DNA of 64,000 nucleotides, from assembly GCA_023014485.1 (NCBI GenBank), contig JAJOZX010000091.1, positions 1 to 64,000 on the forward strand, read 5' to 3'. The position numbers and the translations under genes were made by a program. Of the stretch, positions 10,510 through 20,367 are shown in pieces. Origin of the DNA: Bathynomus jamesi. Its lineage: Eukaryota > Arthropoda > Malacostraca > Isopoda > Cirolanidae. Within the stretch, counting starts at the first letter, position 1. Each line of letters begins with the position of its first letter. Below the pieces are notes generated by a model. That model saw nothing but the letters and a program-made list of their open reading frames with translations. It made no database searches and was not told the DNA's origin.

Positions 10510-10911
10510 ATGGATAAAGAAAAAACTATCAATGTTAACATATACTATAAAAACAAAAAGTTATCAAGCCATTTTTCGACACGCAACAAAAACCCTGATA
10601 AGCAACATCATATGGTGTACCAATTTACGTGTCCTGTAGTTGACTGTACGTCGACTTACATTGGTTACACCACAAACCATATTAAAGAGCGAGCATACCA
10701 ACATAAATATCGTCCAAGTAAAATTAATGAACATTACAGAATAGATCATAAAATATTAAGTTTAAAAGATATCTCACAAAACTTTAAAATCTTATACTCA
10801 TCACATAACGTACAAAAACTAAAAATTGCCGAAGCCTTTTACATTAAAATGAAAAAACCGAAAATTAATATAAAATTTAATGAACTTTCGAATATTCTTA
10901 AATTAATTTGA
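10510..10911 (+). pseudogene. PLE GIY-YIG endonuclease, right arm
   Basis: The 133-residue frame begins MDKEKTINVNIYY and holds the full GIY-YIG core: VYQFTC, TYIGYTT, arginine in IKERAYQH and glutamate in IAEAFYIK. The start Met is only the first in frame. In an intact PLE this domain follows the RT in a single protein, and here the RT is missing. It ends 20 residues after the IKMKKPKIN motif with a short C-terminus. It cannot act without an RT supplied from elsewhere. Confidence 0.75.
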
Positions 10912-10933
10912 AATTGTATTAAACTTACAATAA

Positions 10934-10997
<64 letters not shown>

Positions 10998-11220
10998 TTA
11001 ACCCATTTTACTTCAAAATTATGTATAAAGCTCTGAAGATGTTCAAAGTATATGAACGAAACGCGTCAGCAGAAGAAAAAATGAAGACAGTATTCTTAGC
11101 ATACTGCAAATTCTTATCTAGAATTATATTAAGAAACTCAGTATTGAAAATAAAAACTATTCAGAATATTGGAATTAAATGTAAATCCTTTATAAAGACA
11201 TAGGCTGATATCGACTTTCT

Positions 11221-11221
11221 A

Positions 11222-11266
<45 letters not shown>
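11221..11266. repeat. (ATT)n microsatellite
   Basis: Array adjoining the right PLE arm; mirror image of the array at 9019-9081. A poly(T) run of about 23 follows at 11312-11334. Confidence 0.9.
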
Positions 11267-11269
<3 letters not shown>

Positions 11270-11357
11270 CAAACATTAATTTTTGTAGAAATTATTTTTT
11301 ATTAATTATGGCTTTTTTTTTTTTTTTTTTTTTTGAGGGGGATGTTACATTACGTAT

Positions 11358-12577
11358 CAGTGATGTAGCTCTCGATCTCCGTCTCCGCTATTTAGATCTC
11401 GGTCTCGATCTCGGTCTCGACAGACGCGATCTCGGTTTTTCTCCCCGAGACCTTTCGAGACCTCTCGAGACCGTAATGAAAAATACATGTTATTGGCATA
11501 CTCATGATGGTGGCTTGGTTGAACAGACACAATTCAGAATGTTTATGAAAGTTTGTAAAAGTAAGGGACTCTAGGTATTCACTAATCAGTCACCCTGTTT
11601 TGAGTTGCCACGTTTGTCTTGCGGGGGGGGTGTGGGTCTGGATTTTTTTAGGTTAGCGCTACAAAAAAATTTGCCCCCCTGCCCCCGTGAGATTAATTTT
11701 ATTGAAAATGGAAACACTAAATAGAGAATTATATATATTATATATATAAACTCAAGCACGGAGAATGAGCAGATACAGAGAGACAGCGCTCATTCTCACA
11801 GCAGCGATGACGAAATAAAACGGAGTCAAACCAAAGTTCCGAGACTAATGGCAAAATATCAAAGCTATCGGTCCAAACAGAAGAACGTTGAAACTGGGAA
11901 GATTTTGAACCGCAGGGAACAGTTGCGGCGGTACCTCTTAGAGATCGATGAATCTCATATTTTAGGCAACTGCTCTCCAATAAAGTTTTGGCACCAGAAA
12001 AGGGATAAATTCCCATCACTGGCCAATATTGCCATGACTGTTTTAACAGTGCCTGCCTCTAGTGCTCCAATTGAGCGTGTATTTAGCCATGGAGGCATAA
12101 TAATGAGGCCCCACAGAAGTCGAACTTCAGCAGATCTTCTGAGCATGCTGGTGTTTAAGTGTAATGAGCACCTATCATGCTTTAAATAAATGCACAAGTC
12201 AAACTGGGTAGTGGGTACGTTCATTAAACCTTCTGTAACAGATATAAAAGAAGTAAATAAATAAAAAGTACGTATATATATATTCATTTGTTAATTTATA
12301 GGCTACACTTTTTGCATTCAACACACTACATCTGAGAAAGTAGTTATTAGTGTATTAATATACTTAACATAGTCTAATTTCCATAGTAGTGTAAAACAAA
12401 TTGAAAGGGCATGAGTTTGGTCTCGATCTCGGTCTCGAATTTTAAGGGTCTCGATCTCGGAAGGTAGATCTCGATCTCGAACGTTTGATCTCGGTCTCGA
12501 TCTTGGTCTCACAGGATCAGGTCTCGGTCTCAGTCTCAGTCTCAGTCTCGGACTTGCTGGTCTCGACGACATCACTG
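11358..12577 (+). mobile_element. hAT element H2 with transposase remnant
   Basis: Ends CAGTGATGTAG (11358) and CATCACTG (12577) are flanked by the perfect 8 bp duplication TTACGTAT (11350-11357 and 12578-12585). Both subterminal regions are filled with variants of the hexamer TCTCGG/TCTCGA. A hAT dimerisation domain is encoded in the middle, which confirms the superfamily. Confidence 0.9.
11848..12189 (+). pseudogene. hAT transposase C-terminal dimerisation domain
   Basis: The frame contains FWHQKRDKFPSLANIAMTVL and VPASSAPIERVFSHGG followed by RPHRSRTSADLLSMLVFKCN, the classic hAT C-terminal (dimerisation) pattern: a tryptophan-containing strand, P-x-L-A, then S-S-A-P-x-E-R-x-F-S. The N-terminal zinc finger and most of the RNase H-like catalytic domain are missing, so this is only the last tenth to fifth of a transposase. 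The stop at 12187-12189 fits the natural end of the family. A true start cannot be assigned. It lies centrally in element H2 and shares its orientation. Confidence 0.85.
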
Positions 12578-12585
12578 TTACGTAT

Positions 12586-13506
12586 ATAACCTTTAATTTA
12601 GAGATTTAATCTTTTGCAAAAGTACTCATTTACACTGTATAGAAATTACTCAGAATAGTTTATGCTTCGTATTCAAGAGTTGAGTAAAAAAACAAATATA
12701 TGAATTCAGTTTAGAGTATATAGTAAAATGAGATGCCTTTCGCAATGAAATAAAATATATCCAAAAGAGAAATGAAGTGCTGGTAGAAGTGAAATGAATT
12801 GTTTTACATATTGAAATTAAATGCTTTTCAAAGTGAAATGGAGAGTTGTTTTAAAGTGAAATGAATGTACCTCCCACAGGAAAATGAAATAACTTCGAAG
12901 TTCAACTTTCCAAAATGAAATGCTATGTCATCCAAAGTGAAATTAAATACCTTTCAAAAGGAAATGATACGTTATCCAAAGGGAAATGACATGTTGTCCA
13001 AAGTGAAATGAAACCCCTTTCCAAATGGTTTACTTGAAAATTTGCTCTTTTTTTCTGTCGTCTTCCTGAAATTGGTGCCAATTTTATTCCGTGGTGGAAG
13101 TGAACCTAGAAAACTTGTCACTCCTTTAATTGATGCCAATTTATTTGGAGAGTTGAAATTTTTTTAATTTTTTTTTTTTTTAATTCTTTTCTATAAAAAG
13201 GAATCTTTTTCGTAGAATTGAGGGAGGTTCATTCAGGTTACTAAAACCAATTAAGTTTAACGATTCTGGATTATAATTCTGATTGTATTACATTTATTAA
13301 TATATACAATGGGGGTCTTAATTATAGAAGAATTGCCTCTCCATTGAAACCGCTTTGACAGTTATAGGAAATTTCTAAAAATGAAAGAAAATAACTTTTT
13401 TTTTTTACTTTCCATTTTCATTAAAATTTCTAAGTACAGTTAATTAACGATAATTGAAAAGAGAAATTATTTAATGTGATAACTTTTGATTACTTTTCAA
13501 TTATTC
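12586..13506. other. no gene recognised; degenerate GAAATGAAAT-rich stretch at 12725-13025
   Basis: About twelve loose copies of the kind CCAAAGTGAAATGAAATG occur at 12725-13025 with spacing of roughly 20-25 bp. The same kind of sequence is found at 8455-8660. No ORF is convincing. Confidence 0.5.
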
Positions 13507-13508
13507 GT

Positions 13509-13541
<33 letters not shown>

Positions 13542-13591
13542 GTGTCTTTTCCTTGTGGGTTGTCATTATATATATATATATATATATATAT

Positions 13592-14098
13592 TAGTGATGG
13601 GACGATGCATCGCAATCGCAATCGCAATCGCGATACAATCGCACATTTTTTACAATCGCAATCGCAATTGCAATCGCATTTAATGAGTGCGATTGTTGCG
13701 ATTGTGAACAAAAGATTTAAATCTCTACAAAAGTTGCTATGAAAGCTGCTCTTTCATGCGTACTTAAAGGAAAGTTTAGCTAACAACAATACGGAATAAT
13801 AAATAAATAATAAATAAGTCAAAACAGAAATGAAAACGGGTTGCGAATTAGTTGAAAACAGAATAAAAAATTGGTTTAATAATAACAATAAGTACACCTC
13901 TTTATTTGCTCTATGTAAAATTGGAATGTTAAAAAATCAAGCTAACCCTATGGTAGGTAACGCGTTTAGGTATATTTAAAGCATAAATGAGCGTTATGTG
14001 AGGCTAAAGCTAAAAAATCGCAATCGCGCGATTTTCAAATTCTGACAATCGCAATCGCAACAGCGATTGTATGAAATATGACAATCGTCCCATCACTA
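13592..14098. mobile_element. hAT-type non-autonomous element H3
   Basis: Ends TAGTGATGGGACGAT (13592) and ATCGTCCCATCACTA (14098) are inverted repeats. Flanks are both (AT)4, so an 8 bp duplication is compatible but not proven in a (TA)n tract. Subterminal regions carry arrays of AATCGC on both sides. No coding capacity. Confidence 0.7.
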
Positions 14099-14106
14099 AT
14101 ATATAT

Positions 14107-14118
14107 AATATAATATAT

Positions 14119-14160
<42 letters not shown>

Positions 14161-15390
14161 ATGTATATATATATATTTGTGTATATATAAAAGATATAAG
14201 AAAATAAACGTGTAAGAAGTAATAAGAGTTAAATTCAATTAAAAGATAAGATCTAAAAATACTAAAAACCGCGAAGCACTTTCATACGCAGTATCCAACT
14301 ATCTCCAAAACTTTGGACCTTGATTGTGGCCCTCTTCTTCCTCTATGGGGATGGGAGGGTGGCGGGCATTCGTCTTTCGTCCCTCCTCCTTACATAAAAA
14401 ACGACTTTATTTTCAGTACAGTTATACAGAGTTTACATGGATGAGTATATGCAGTATTTTCCATTATAACACGCATCCTGAATAAAAGTGTAAACGGCTT
14501 TTAGCAAGCGGACGCGCTTCTCAGTCTGAAATCTATTATTTAGGTATAATTTAGAATTTTTCTTTTGTTTTCGGTCTTAAAAACTAAAGGGAACTTATAT
14601 TCAGAGTAGGGCATTAATTCTGAACATTGCATTCCTATACGTTACACCTTGAAAATTTTTCCACTGTAATAAGTTGTTACACATTCTGGCAACTGATGTT
14701 TTTGTGCGCTTCAATTTGTCAGTAGATCATTTCTGTATGGATACTAAAGTTCATTATAACAATTCTAATATGTGTCTTTGTAACGCATAACGAGAGAACA
14801 AATACAAAAATTGGTAAACTTGTGTATATACTGTTTGTGCAAAATGTATAAAACAATAATAAAAGATATAATAATAAAAAGAAATAATAGGGATTAATAA
14901 TAATAATAATTTATTATTATTTATTTATTTATTTATTTATTTTTCTGGGGTATGAGACTCAAGCTGAAGTTGGTACGAATAATTTATCAATCCGGTTTTA
15001 AGGAAAGATGAATTTCGTACAAGATGATAAGGTACCATCGTTTCGCGTAATCAAGAAAGTAGTAGTGGATTCCAAGCGTGATATTTAAAAGGAAATTTGC
15101 TTGTACGAAATGACTGCAATAATTGAAAACTTCATTTTTCATCATAAGTTTTTTGATTGGGAAACTTTGAATAGCGGAATCATTTCCTAGGACTGTGGCA
15201 ATTTAGTTCGTTGAAACAAAGCACCTTCTCCTCCTCTGATAAAGCAGTCGTTGTTGATCAACCATACCCATATGTTTGATTCAGAAATTTTAACATTTAC
15301 GAGAGTATTCCGATTTTCTGTTGGGATTTTATTTCTTGGAAAACGAATCTGCGTAAACACTTACAACAGAGTTACTATATTTTATAATTT
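14107..15390. other. no gene recognised
   Basis: Contains (TA)n and (GT)n at 14107-14190 and a (TAA)n/(TTTA)n stretch at 14897-14940. I see no coding motif. Confidence 0.5.
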
Positions 15391-15393
15391 TTA

Positions 15394-15424
<31 letters not shown>

Positions 15425-15433
<9 letters not shown>

Positions 15434-15760
15434 TCAACTGCAAAGAACACGCGGAATATCTCCTATACAAGCGTCGTTCTTTACGTTATTTATACTGCGT
15501 GTTCTTTGCAGTTGAATGTATATAATGTTACGGCATGCGGGAGGTGCCCCCTTGGGGCATTGGTTTCTGCGAGTATGTAGAGGAATTACGGCATTTGGAA
15601 GAGTGAAGTCCATGGTGTAGTGGTTATCGCGTCTGACCGGCAATCGGAAGATCCCGGGTTCGATTCCCAGGTGGTACTTCATTTTTTCATTTGTTGTTTT
15701 CTCTTTCTCGTCTTGCGCGGAATATCTCCTATACAAGCGTCGTTCTTTACGATATATATA
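15425..15760 (+). repeat. tRNA-like repetitive unit (diverged member)
   Basis: Related to the array at 32465-33455. It shares CTGCAAAGAACACGC, CTCCTATACAAGCGTCGTTC, GGCATGCGGGAGGTGCCCC and the tRNA-like core, but differs by many bases. The first part (15425-15520) is a small inverted duplication of the unit end. It is bounded by (TA)n on both sides. Confidence 0.75.
15605..15680 (+). tRNA. tRNA-like cloverleaf (not a proven tRNA)
   Basis: An A-box-like TGGTGTAGTGGTTATC and a B-box GGGTTCGATTCCCAG are correctly spaced. The anticodon arm TCTGA/TCGGA closes a 7-base loop CCGGCAA (anticodon GGC if counted normally, but with C instead of T at position 33). The acceptor stem pairs CCA with TGG and then GAAGT with ACTTC across one unpaired base. 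Likely the Pol III head of a short interspersed element rather than a working tRNA. Confidence 0.45.
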
Positions 15761-15964
15761 TATATATATATATTATTCGTTCTTTTACCGTTAAAATCTC
15801 TAATATCAGAACAGCATCAGCTCTACATGGAATTTATTCGGAGTTCTTAAACCCAATCATTTGGTCATTTGATAGAAATGCGTTACGAAGTAAAACCTGC
15901 ACGGTTAACAAAAAAAAACCCGTGCTAAATGTCGAAAAATATGACTAAAACAATTTGCAATTTC

Positions 15965-16210
15965 CCAATTGCAGCTCTGTAAACATTACCATGAAAGAAC
16001 TGGGTTAGATGATGATAGGTGGAAAAATAACTTGCTGCCCCTCTTACTTAAGTGTTTTTAAAGATAAATATAACTATATTTCATCTGTGTATTTGAATGG
16101 TGTTACTGGAAACGAGCAAGTCACGGTAGATGGATGCTGTCACAAAATGGGCTTGGCTCTTTCTTTTGATGCAGACGGCATTTATGGTCAACCTTTGGCG
16201 AAATTATAGC
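15965..16210 (+). pseudogene. coding-like fragment interrupted by hAT element H4, function unknown
   Basis: Reading with one frame change gives QLCKHYHERTGLDDDRW then KDKYNYISSVYLNGVTGNEQ and GCCHKMGLALSFDADGIYGQ. After the nested element, at 16691-16830, a frame with FVPQKFHTRSFSRHFRVNK continues to a stop. The composition looks coding, and the nested insertion splits it at an 8 bp duplication. I do not recognise the family. It could be an old transposase or a retroelement fragment. Frame changes show it is not functional. Confidence 0.3.
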
Positions 16211-16690
16211 CAGGGCTGTGGAGCTGGAGCCGGAGCCAGGAGCTGGAGCTGGAGCTTGAAGCAATTTTGGTGAGTGGAGCTGGAGCCAGTTATTTTTGGG
16301 AAGCTGGAGCTGATAAAAAATGTGTCAGCTCCGGCTCCAGCCCAATACAAAGAGTTCATATTTAGATACAAACTTTTTTATGCTATTTTTTTTTTATTTT
16401 GAATGATTTCTAATTGGACTTAATTTTTTTCAGGAAATGTGTTAATTTTTAGAAACTTAAACTAGTAAGCTTAATTTTTAAAATGTTTTGTGTGGCTGCC
16501 TGCTATGGCCTATGAGTAGCAAGGTACAATTTCAAAAGATTTATCAATCATTAATATATGGTGAGAGGAGCTGGAGCCGGAGCCGGAGCTGGGCATAAAA
16601 AAATGCTGGAGCCGGAGTTGGAGCCAGAAATTTGAAAATGCTGTAGCCGGAGCCGGAGCTTAAGATTTTGGTGCCAGCTCCACAGCCCTG
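16211..16690. mobile_element. hAT-type non-autonomous element H4
   Basis: Ends CAGGGCTGTGGAGCTGGAGC (16211) and GCTCCACAGCCCTG (16690) are inverted repeats, flanked by the perfect 8 bp duplication ATTATAGC (16203-16210 and 16691-16698). Subterminal arrays of GGAGCC/GGAGCT lie at both ends. The 480 bp element is non-coding. Confidence 0.88.
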
Positions 16691-16830
16691 ATTATAGCGA
16701 TACTAACTGGTGAGGAGGGAATTACTTTTGTACCTCAGAAATTCCATACTCGCTCATTCTCACGTCACTTTAGAGTCAATAAAATTGTATTATGTAATGA
16801 ATTTGTACATTTTCGCTTTTCAAAATAATT

Positions 16831-18775
16831 GAAAATCGGTGAATTCATATTTATGTAAATCTAAAAAGTTTATTTCTTTGGATTTTTAATAAAAATATAA
16901 AATTGTACTAATGGTAAACGTTTTTATTCTACGTAAATGCCATACAATAGTTAAAAAATAAACTAGTTTAATAACGGGAACCTCCCCGAGTGGACCGAAA
17001 GGTCTTTATGGCTTCCTCTTGTTCTTGGCACTCCTCGTAACTAATTTCAAGAAAGATGCTTCAAAAAATGGTTTGTTTTTTCTTCTTTCAGATTTAATAC
17101 TACGAGAGGGACTCTCTGAAAATTTGAGTGGCAAATAAGCATAATCTCGTTTTAAATTAAGATAAAACCGATTTTAATATACAATTTATTAGCAACATGA
17201 CATTTCGGCCCTAAACATCGGAGCTGCTTCGACTCAGAGCAAAAGACACACTGGAGCTTTTAGATAGATTATATTAGCAACGCAGAAAGAATAAAGTCCC
17301 CACATTCGAAATTAGGTCAGGTCTTTAAACAAGTGTGATCTGGCGCTAATTTCGAGATAAGACCACACGTTTTAAAATAAAGAAACGGATTCAATTTCGA
17401 ATGTGGGAACACACTTCTTCCCGAGTTGCCATCTAAATTGCTCCAGTCTGTCGATTGCTTTCAAATTTAAATTCAAACATTATTCAGAAAAGAATACAAG
17501 CGATCGAGTTTTACGCGAGTTTTAACTCGAGATATTCCAGAAATATTCTTTTTCTAATAAATCCTATAAATTAAAATGGGTTTTATTATCAAGAGAGTCG
17601 CATTACTATTGAAATATGAAGACTTACAATAATATGAGATGTCGAAAGTTAGTTTTAAAAAAAATGTTTTGTACTAAATTATAATAAATAATTGATATAA
17701 ACATTCAAAAACAAAAGTGTAACGATATGTTTTTTTAATAATAATAATAATAATGCTAACTATTAGTTCCCAATCTAAAATGTTTAAGTTCATGGAATAT
17801 TATACTTTAAATCTAAATAGGAAGTAAGTTTAATAATAATTATGTTTATTAGTAACCAAAGTTAAAAGTCTTTTAAGTTTATAGTAGGTTAGTTAGTTTT
17901 AAACTCAAATAAGGTGGTATTAAAACTTAACAAAATGTCACATTTTTACTCTATATAATTTTTTACTAATGCCAAGAAATAGATATTTTGTCTTCAATAA
18001 TACGTGTGAATTTTCGTTTAATCAATAAGTTATTTATTATTTGTAAAAGCGTAAATTGATATCTCGCTTGGCCATTATTTTAATTCGAAATCATATTTAA
18101 AGTCATTCATATTGTTTTAAAAATTAATAAGAATTTTTTCATTATAGAATCAATTCTATACTTAGATACAGGGCTGTTATAAGGTCCGGGAGTGGTTTTT
18201 AAAATAAATAACTTTAATTATTATTATTATTTAGTATTAGGAGGAAGAGTTTGTAGACACCAATCGACCAGGGAAGTACTCCTGGGGGGGACGTTAGGCA
18301 GGAGACAGGGAGTGCTGAAACTCCCGTTTCTATTGTCACACTCCTTTTTAACTGGTCTTTTTTCGTGTCTCATCTACCCCGTGATCAGTCCAGCATGGTC
18401 TCGAACACATTTCTGCCTCTATTTCTCACTACATATACATGCATCTTACACACTACACAATCTTTTCAAAATTTAAAAAAAAAAATAAGAATAATATTTA
18501 TATTTCGGCTCTTCTTCTTATTTGTATTGGGGGGGGGAGGGGGGGGGTTGCCGGTGTTAGCTCTTGGCCACTCTTTCCTGCATAAAAAAAGAAACAAAAT
18601 AGCACATATCATGAAATTCTATGACTCAGTTTTTTTTTCTTAGTTCACACCCGTACTTTACGCTTCAACATATCTGCATATATCACACCCGCACAATGCA
18701 GCGTTCGATTCTATTCTTTTTTTTTTTTGTTGTTGCAGATATATGCACCCGACTTAACCCCTCTATGAATTCAAA
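16831..18775. other. no gene recognised
   Basis: AT-rich with a weak PLE-end-like motif (complement of CCGATGTTTAGGGCCGAAAT) at about 17211-17232 and G-rich runs at 18530-18548. No ORF shows a family motif. Confidence 0.45.
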
Positions 18776-19740
18776 TGACGAAACAGTAAAGTGCGTGTTG
18801 TGGTTAGGGTAGTGAGACGCAAGTTCCGGGTACAACACAACAAAAATCTACCATCTGAGCACGCAGTAAGAGACTGTATGAAAAAATTTAAAGAGACTGT
18901 TTCAGTACATGACAGACCGCGTTCCAGTAGACCAGCTATCAGTGAAGACAGCATAGCATCTGTTCGAGAAGGTTCGTAAGAAAAAAAGTCGCTTACCCGT
19001 GTTTCTAAAGAGATGAACAGCCCCGTCTCAACTGTTCGTAAGATTTTAAAGGCGAAGTTTTTTTATGCACGAAGGAGGGGCCTACCAAGTTCAAGTTGTT
19101 CAAGATCTAATGGAGGAGGATTACAGAGCTAGGCTTGAATTCTGCGAAGAATTTCTCACAAGAATCAAAGACGATCCGAACTTTTTGAACCAGTTAACAT
19201 TTTCTGACGAAGTAACATTTCACCTCAGTGGCAAAGTTAACCGCCACAATTGCTGTATTTGGAGAAATAAAAAAACCACAGGAATTGTCAATGTGTGGTG
19301 TGCTTTAAGAAAATCCCACATCATCGGTCCATTCTCTTTTGAGGAAGCAACTGTGAACGGAGAGCGATATCTTGAAATGTTGAAAAACTTCCTTCCACAG
19401 CTGGTGGCCTCAGACCTTGTGAACCAAAGAATTTTCCGGCATAACGGAGCCCCTTGCCACTATTGTCGGAACGTCAGAGAGTTTTTGAATGAAATACTCC
19501 CTGAAAAATGGATTTGGAGAGTACTACTACTTTTCAAAAAAGTCTAAGGGAGTTAAATCGGGTGATCGCCCCGATCACCCGACTTAACTCCCTTAGACTT
19601 TTTTTTATGGGGGTCATTTCAAGAGTGTCGCTTACTCAACTCGGCCACAAGATTTGGCAGAACTGAAAGCACGCATCGAAACTGTAGTGCATTAAACCAC
19701 GCGGCAAGAAATTGAGAATGTTTTCCAATTCCTACAGAAT
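18776..19740 (+). pseudogene. mariner/IS630-type transposase, decayed
   Basis: Segments of one transposase are read in several frames: N-terminal HTH with RKFRVQHNKNLPSEHAVRDC and RPRSSRPAISEDS; then the DDE domain with the first aspartate in LTFSDEVTFHLSG; then the second motif, RHNGAPCHY, where the usual aspartate is Asn; then RSPDLTPLDFFLWG with the third aspartate at about 19572-19610; then QEIENVFQFLQNRIERC at the C-terminus. Mutated catalytic residue, frameshifts and an inverted insertion at 19536-19568 show it is dead. The tail merges with LINE sequence near 19760. TIRs were not located. Confidence 0.75.
19536..19604. repeat. 33 bp palindrome created inside the mariner pseudogene
   Basis: Arms 19536-19568 and 19572-19604 are inverted copies with one mismatch and a 3-base spacer CCC. 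The right arm is the transposase segment coding SPDLTPLDFF. The left arm is its inverted copy and replaces or displaces coding sequence upstream. Confidence 0.85.
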
Positions 19741-19789
19741 AGAATCGAACGCTGCATTGTCCAAGATGAATTTCAAATATTTAAAGATT

Positions 19790-19925
19790 TTCAATTTAAA
19801 GATTTTCAAATATTTTCCAAATGTAGGTAAAATAGATAGGGGTCGATAATTAGAAGGTAACCATTTGTCTCCTATTTCGTAACATGGTTTGTCTTTAAGG
19901 GTGGAAACTTCCGTTTTGGCATCGC
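19790..19925 (-). pseudogene. LINE reverse transcriptase fragment (N-terminal fingers)
   Basis: The minus strand reads WLPSNYRPLSILPTFGKYLK, the conserved SNYRPxSxLPxxxK block near the start of non-LTR reverse transcriptases. Only this block is recognisable. No endonuclease or YxDD box is attached, and the sequence becomes repetitive immediately downstream. It is a short relic of a LINE, probably CR1/Jockey-like, and gives no functional product. Confidence 0.6.
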
Positions 19926-19985
19926 TGTGAGAAATAGAAGTGAAGAGGAACATGCACGGTGATGGATTGCCAAGTTATTCCTCAT

Positions 19986-19987
<2 letters not shown>

Positions 19988-20047
<60 letters not shown>
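19988..20047. repeat. (GT)n microsatellite
   Basis: About 30 dinucleotide units without interruption. Confidence 0.97.
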
Positions 20048-20049
<2 letters not shown>

Positions 20050-20367
20050 AAGGCGGTATATGTTCAGCCGTAGTTTTTCCTACAGTAGCAAAGTAATTAC
20101 TTCAATCAATGATTAATTATATCCAAGTGTTCGTTATTAAATTGTATTATTTTATTATTTGTACCTTTGTTTTGCGTGTTTATAGAGTAGATGTTTTTGT
20201 TGGATACCACTTAAGAAAGGTTTATTTTACCTTTTTTGAAATGATCGTATTTATTGTGGTTATAGGACAGATTTCGTTAAATGCCTCATTTTAGTATGTT
20301 TCAGAACTTTACTACAAAAAAATTTTTCATTTATATCGTCTCTTCCCTAAAAACTTGTGACTGATAA

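Larger units (their letters stand above)
9781..11215 (+). mobile_element. Penelope-like element 3' part, right inverted arm
   Basis: Plus-strand counterpart of 9082-9780. The PLE sequence runs 9781-9901, is interrupted by a mariner at 9902-10484, and resumes to about 11215. It contains the GIY-YIG endonuclease, a (TA)n tract at 10932-10993 that is longer than in the left arm, and the CTGAAGATG...CGAAACG hairpin at 11033-11063. It ends next to an (ATT)n array. Confidence 0.8.

Noticed and set aside
11380..12570. Plain TCTCGG simple repeats
   Set aside because: They sit just inside hAT TIRs with an exact 8 bp duplication, so they are treated as subterminal parts of an element.
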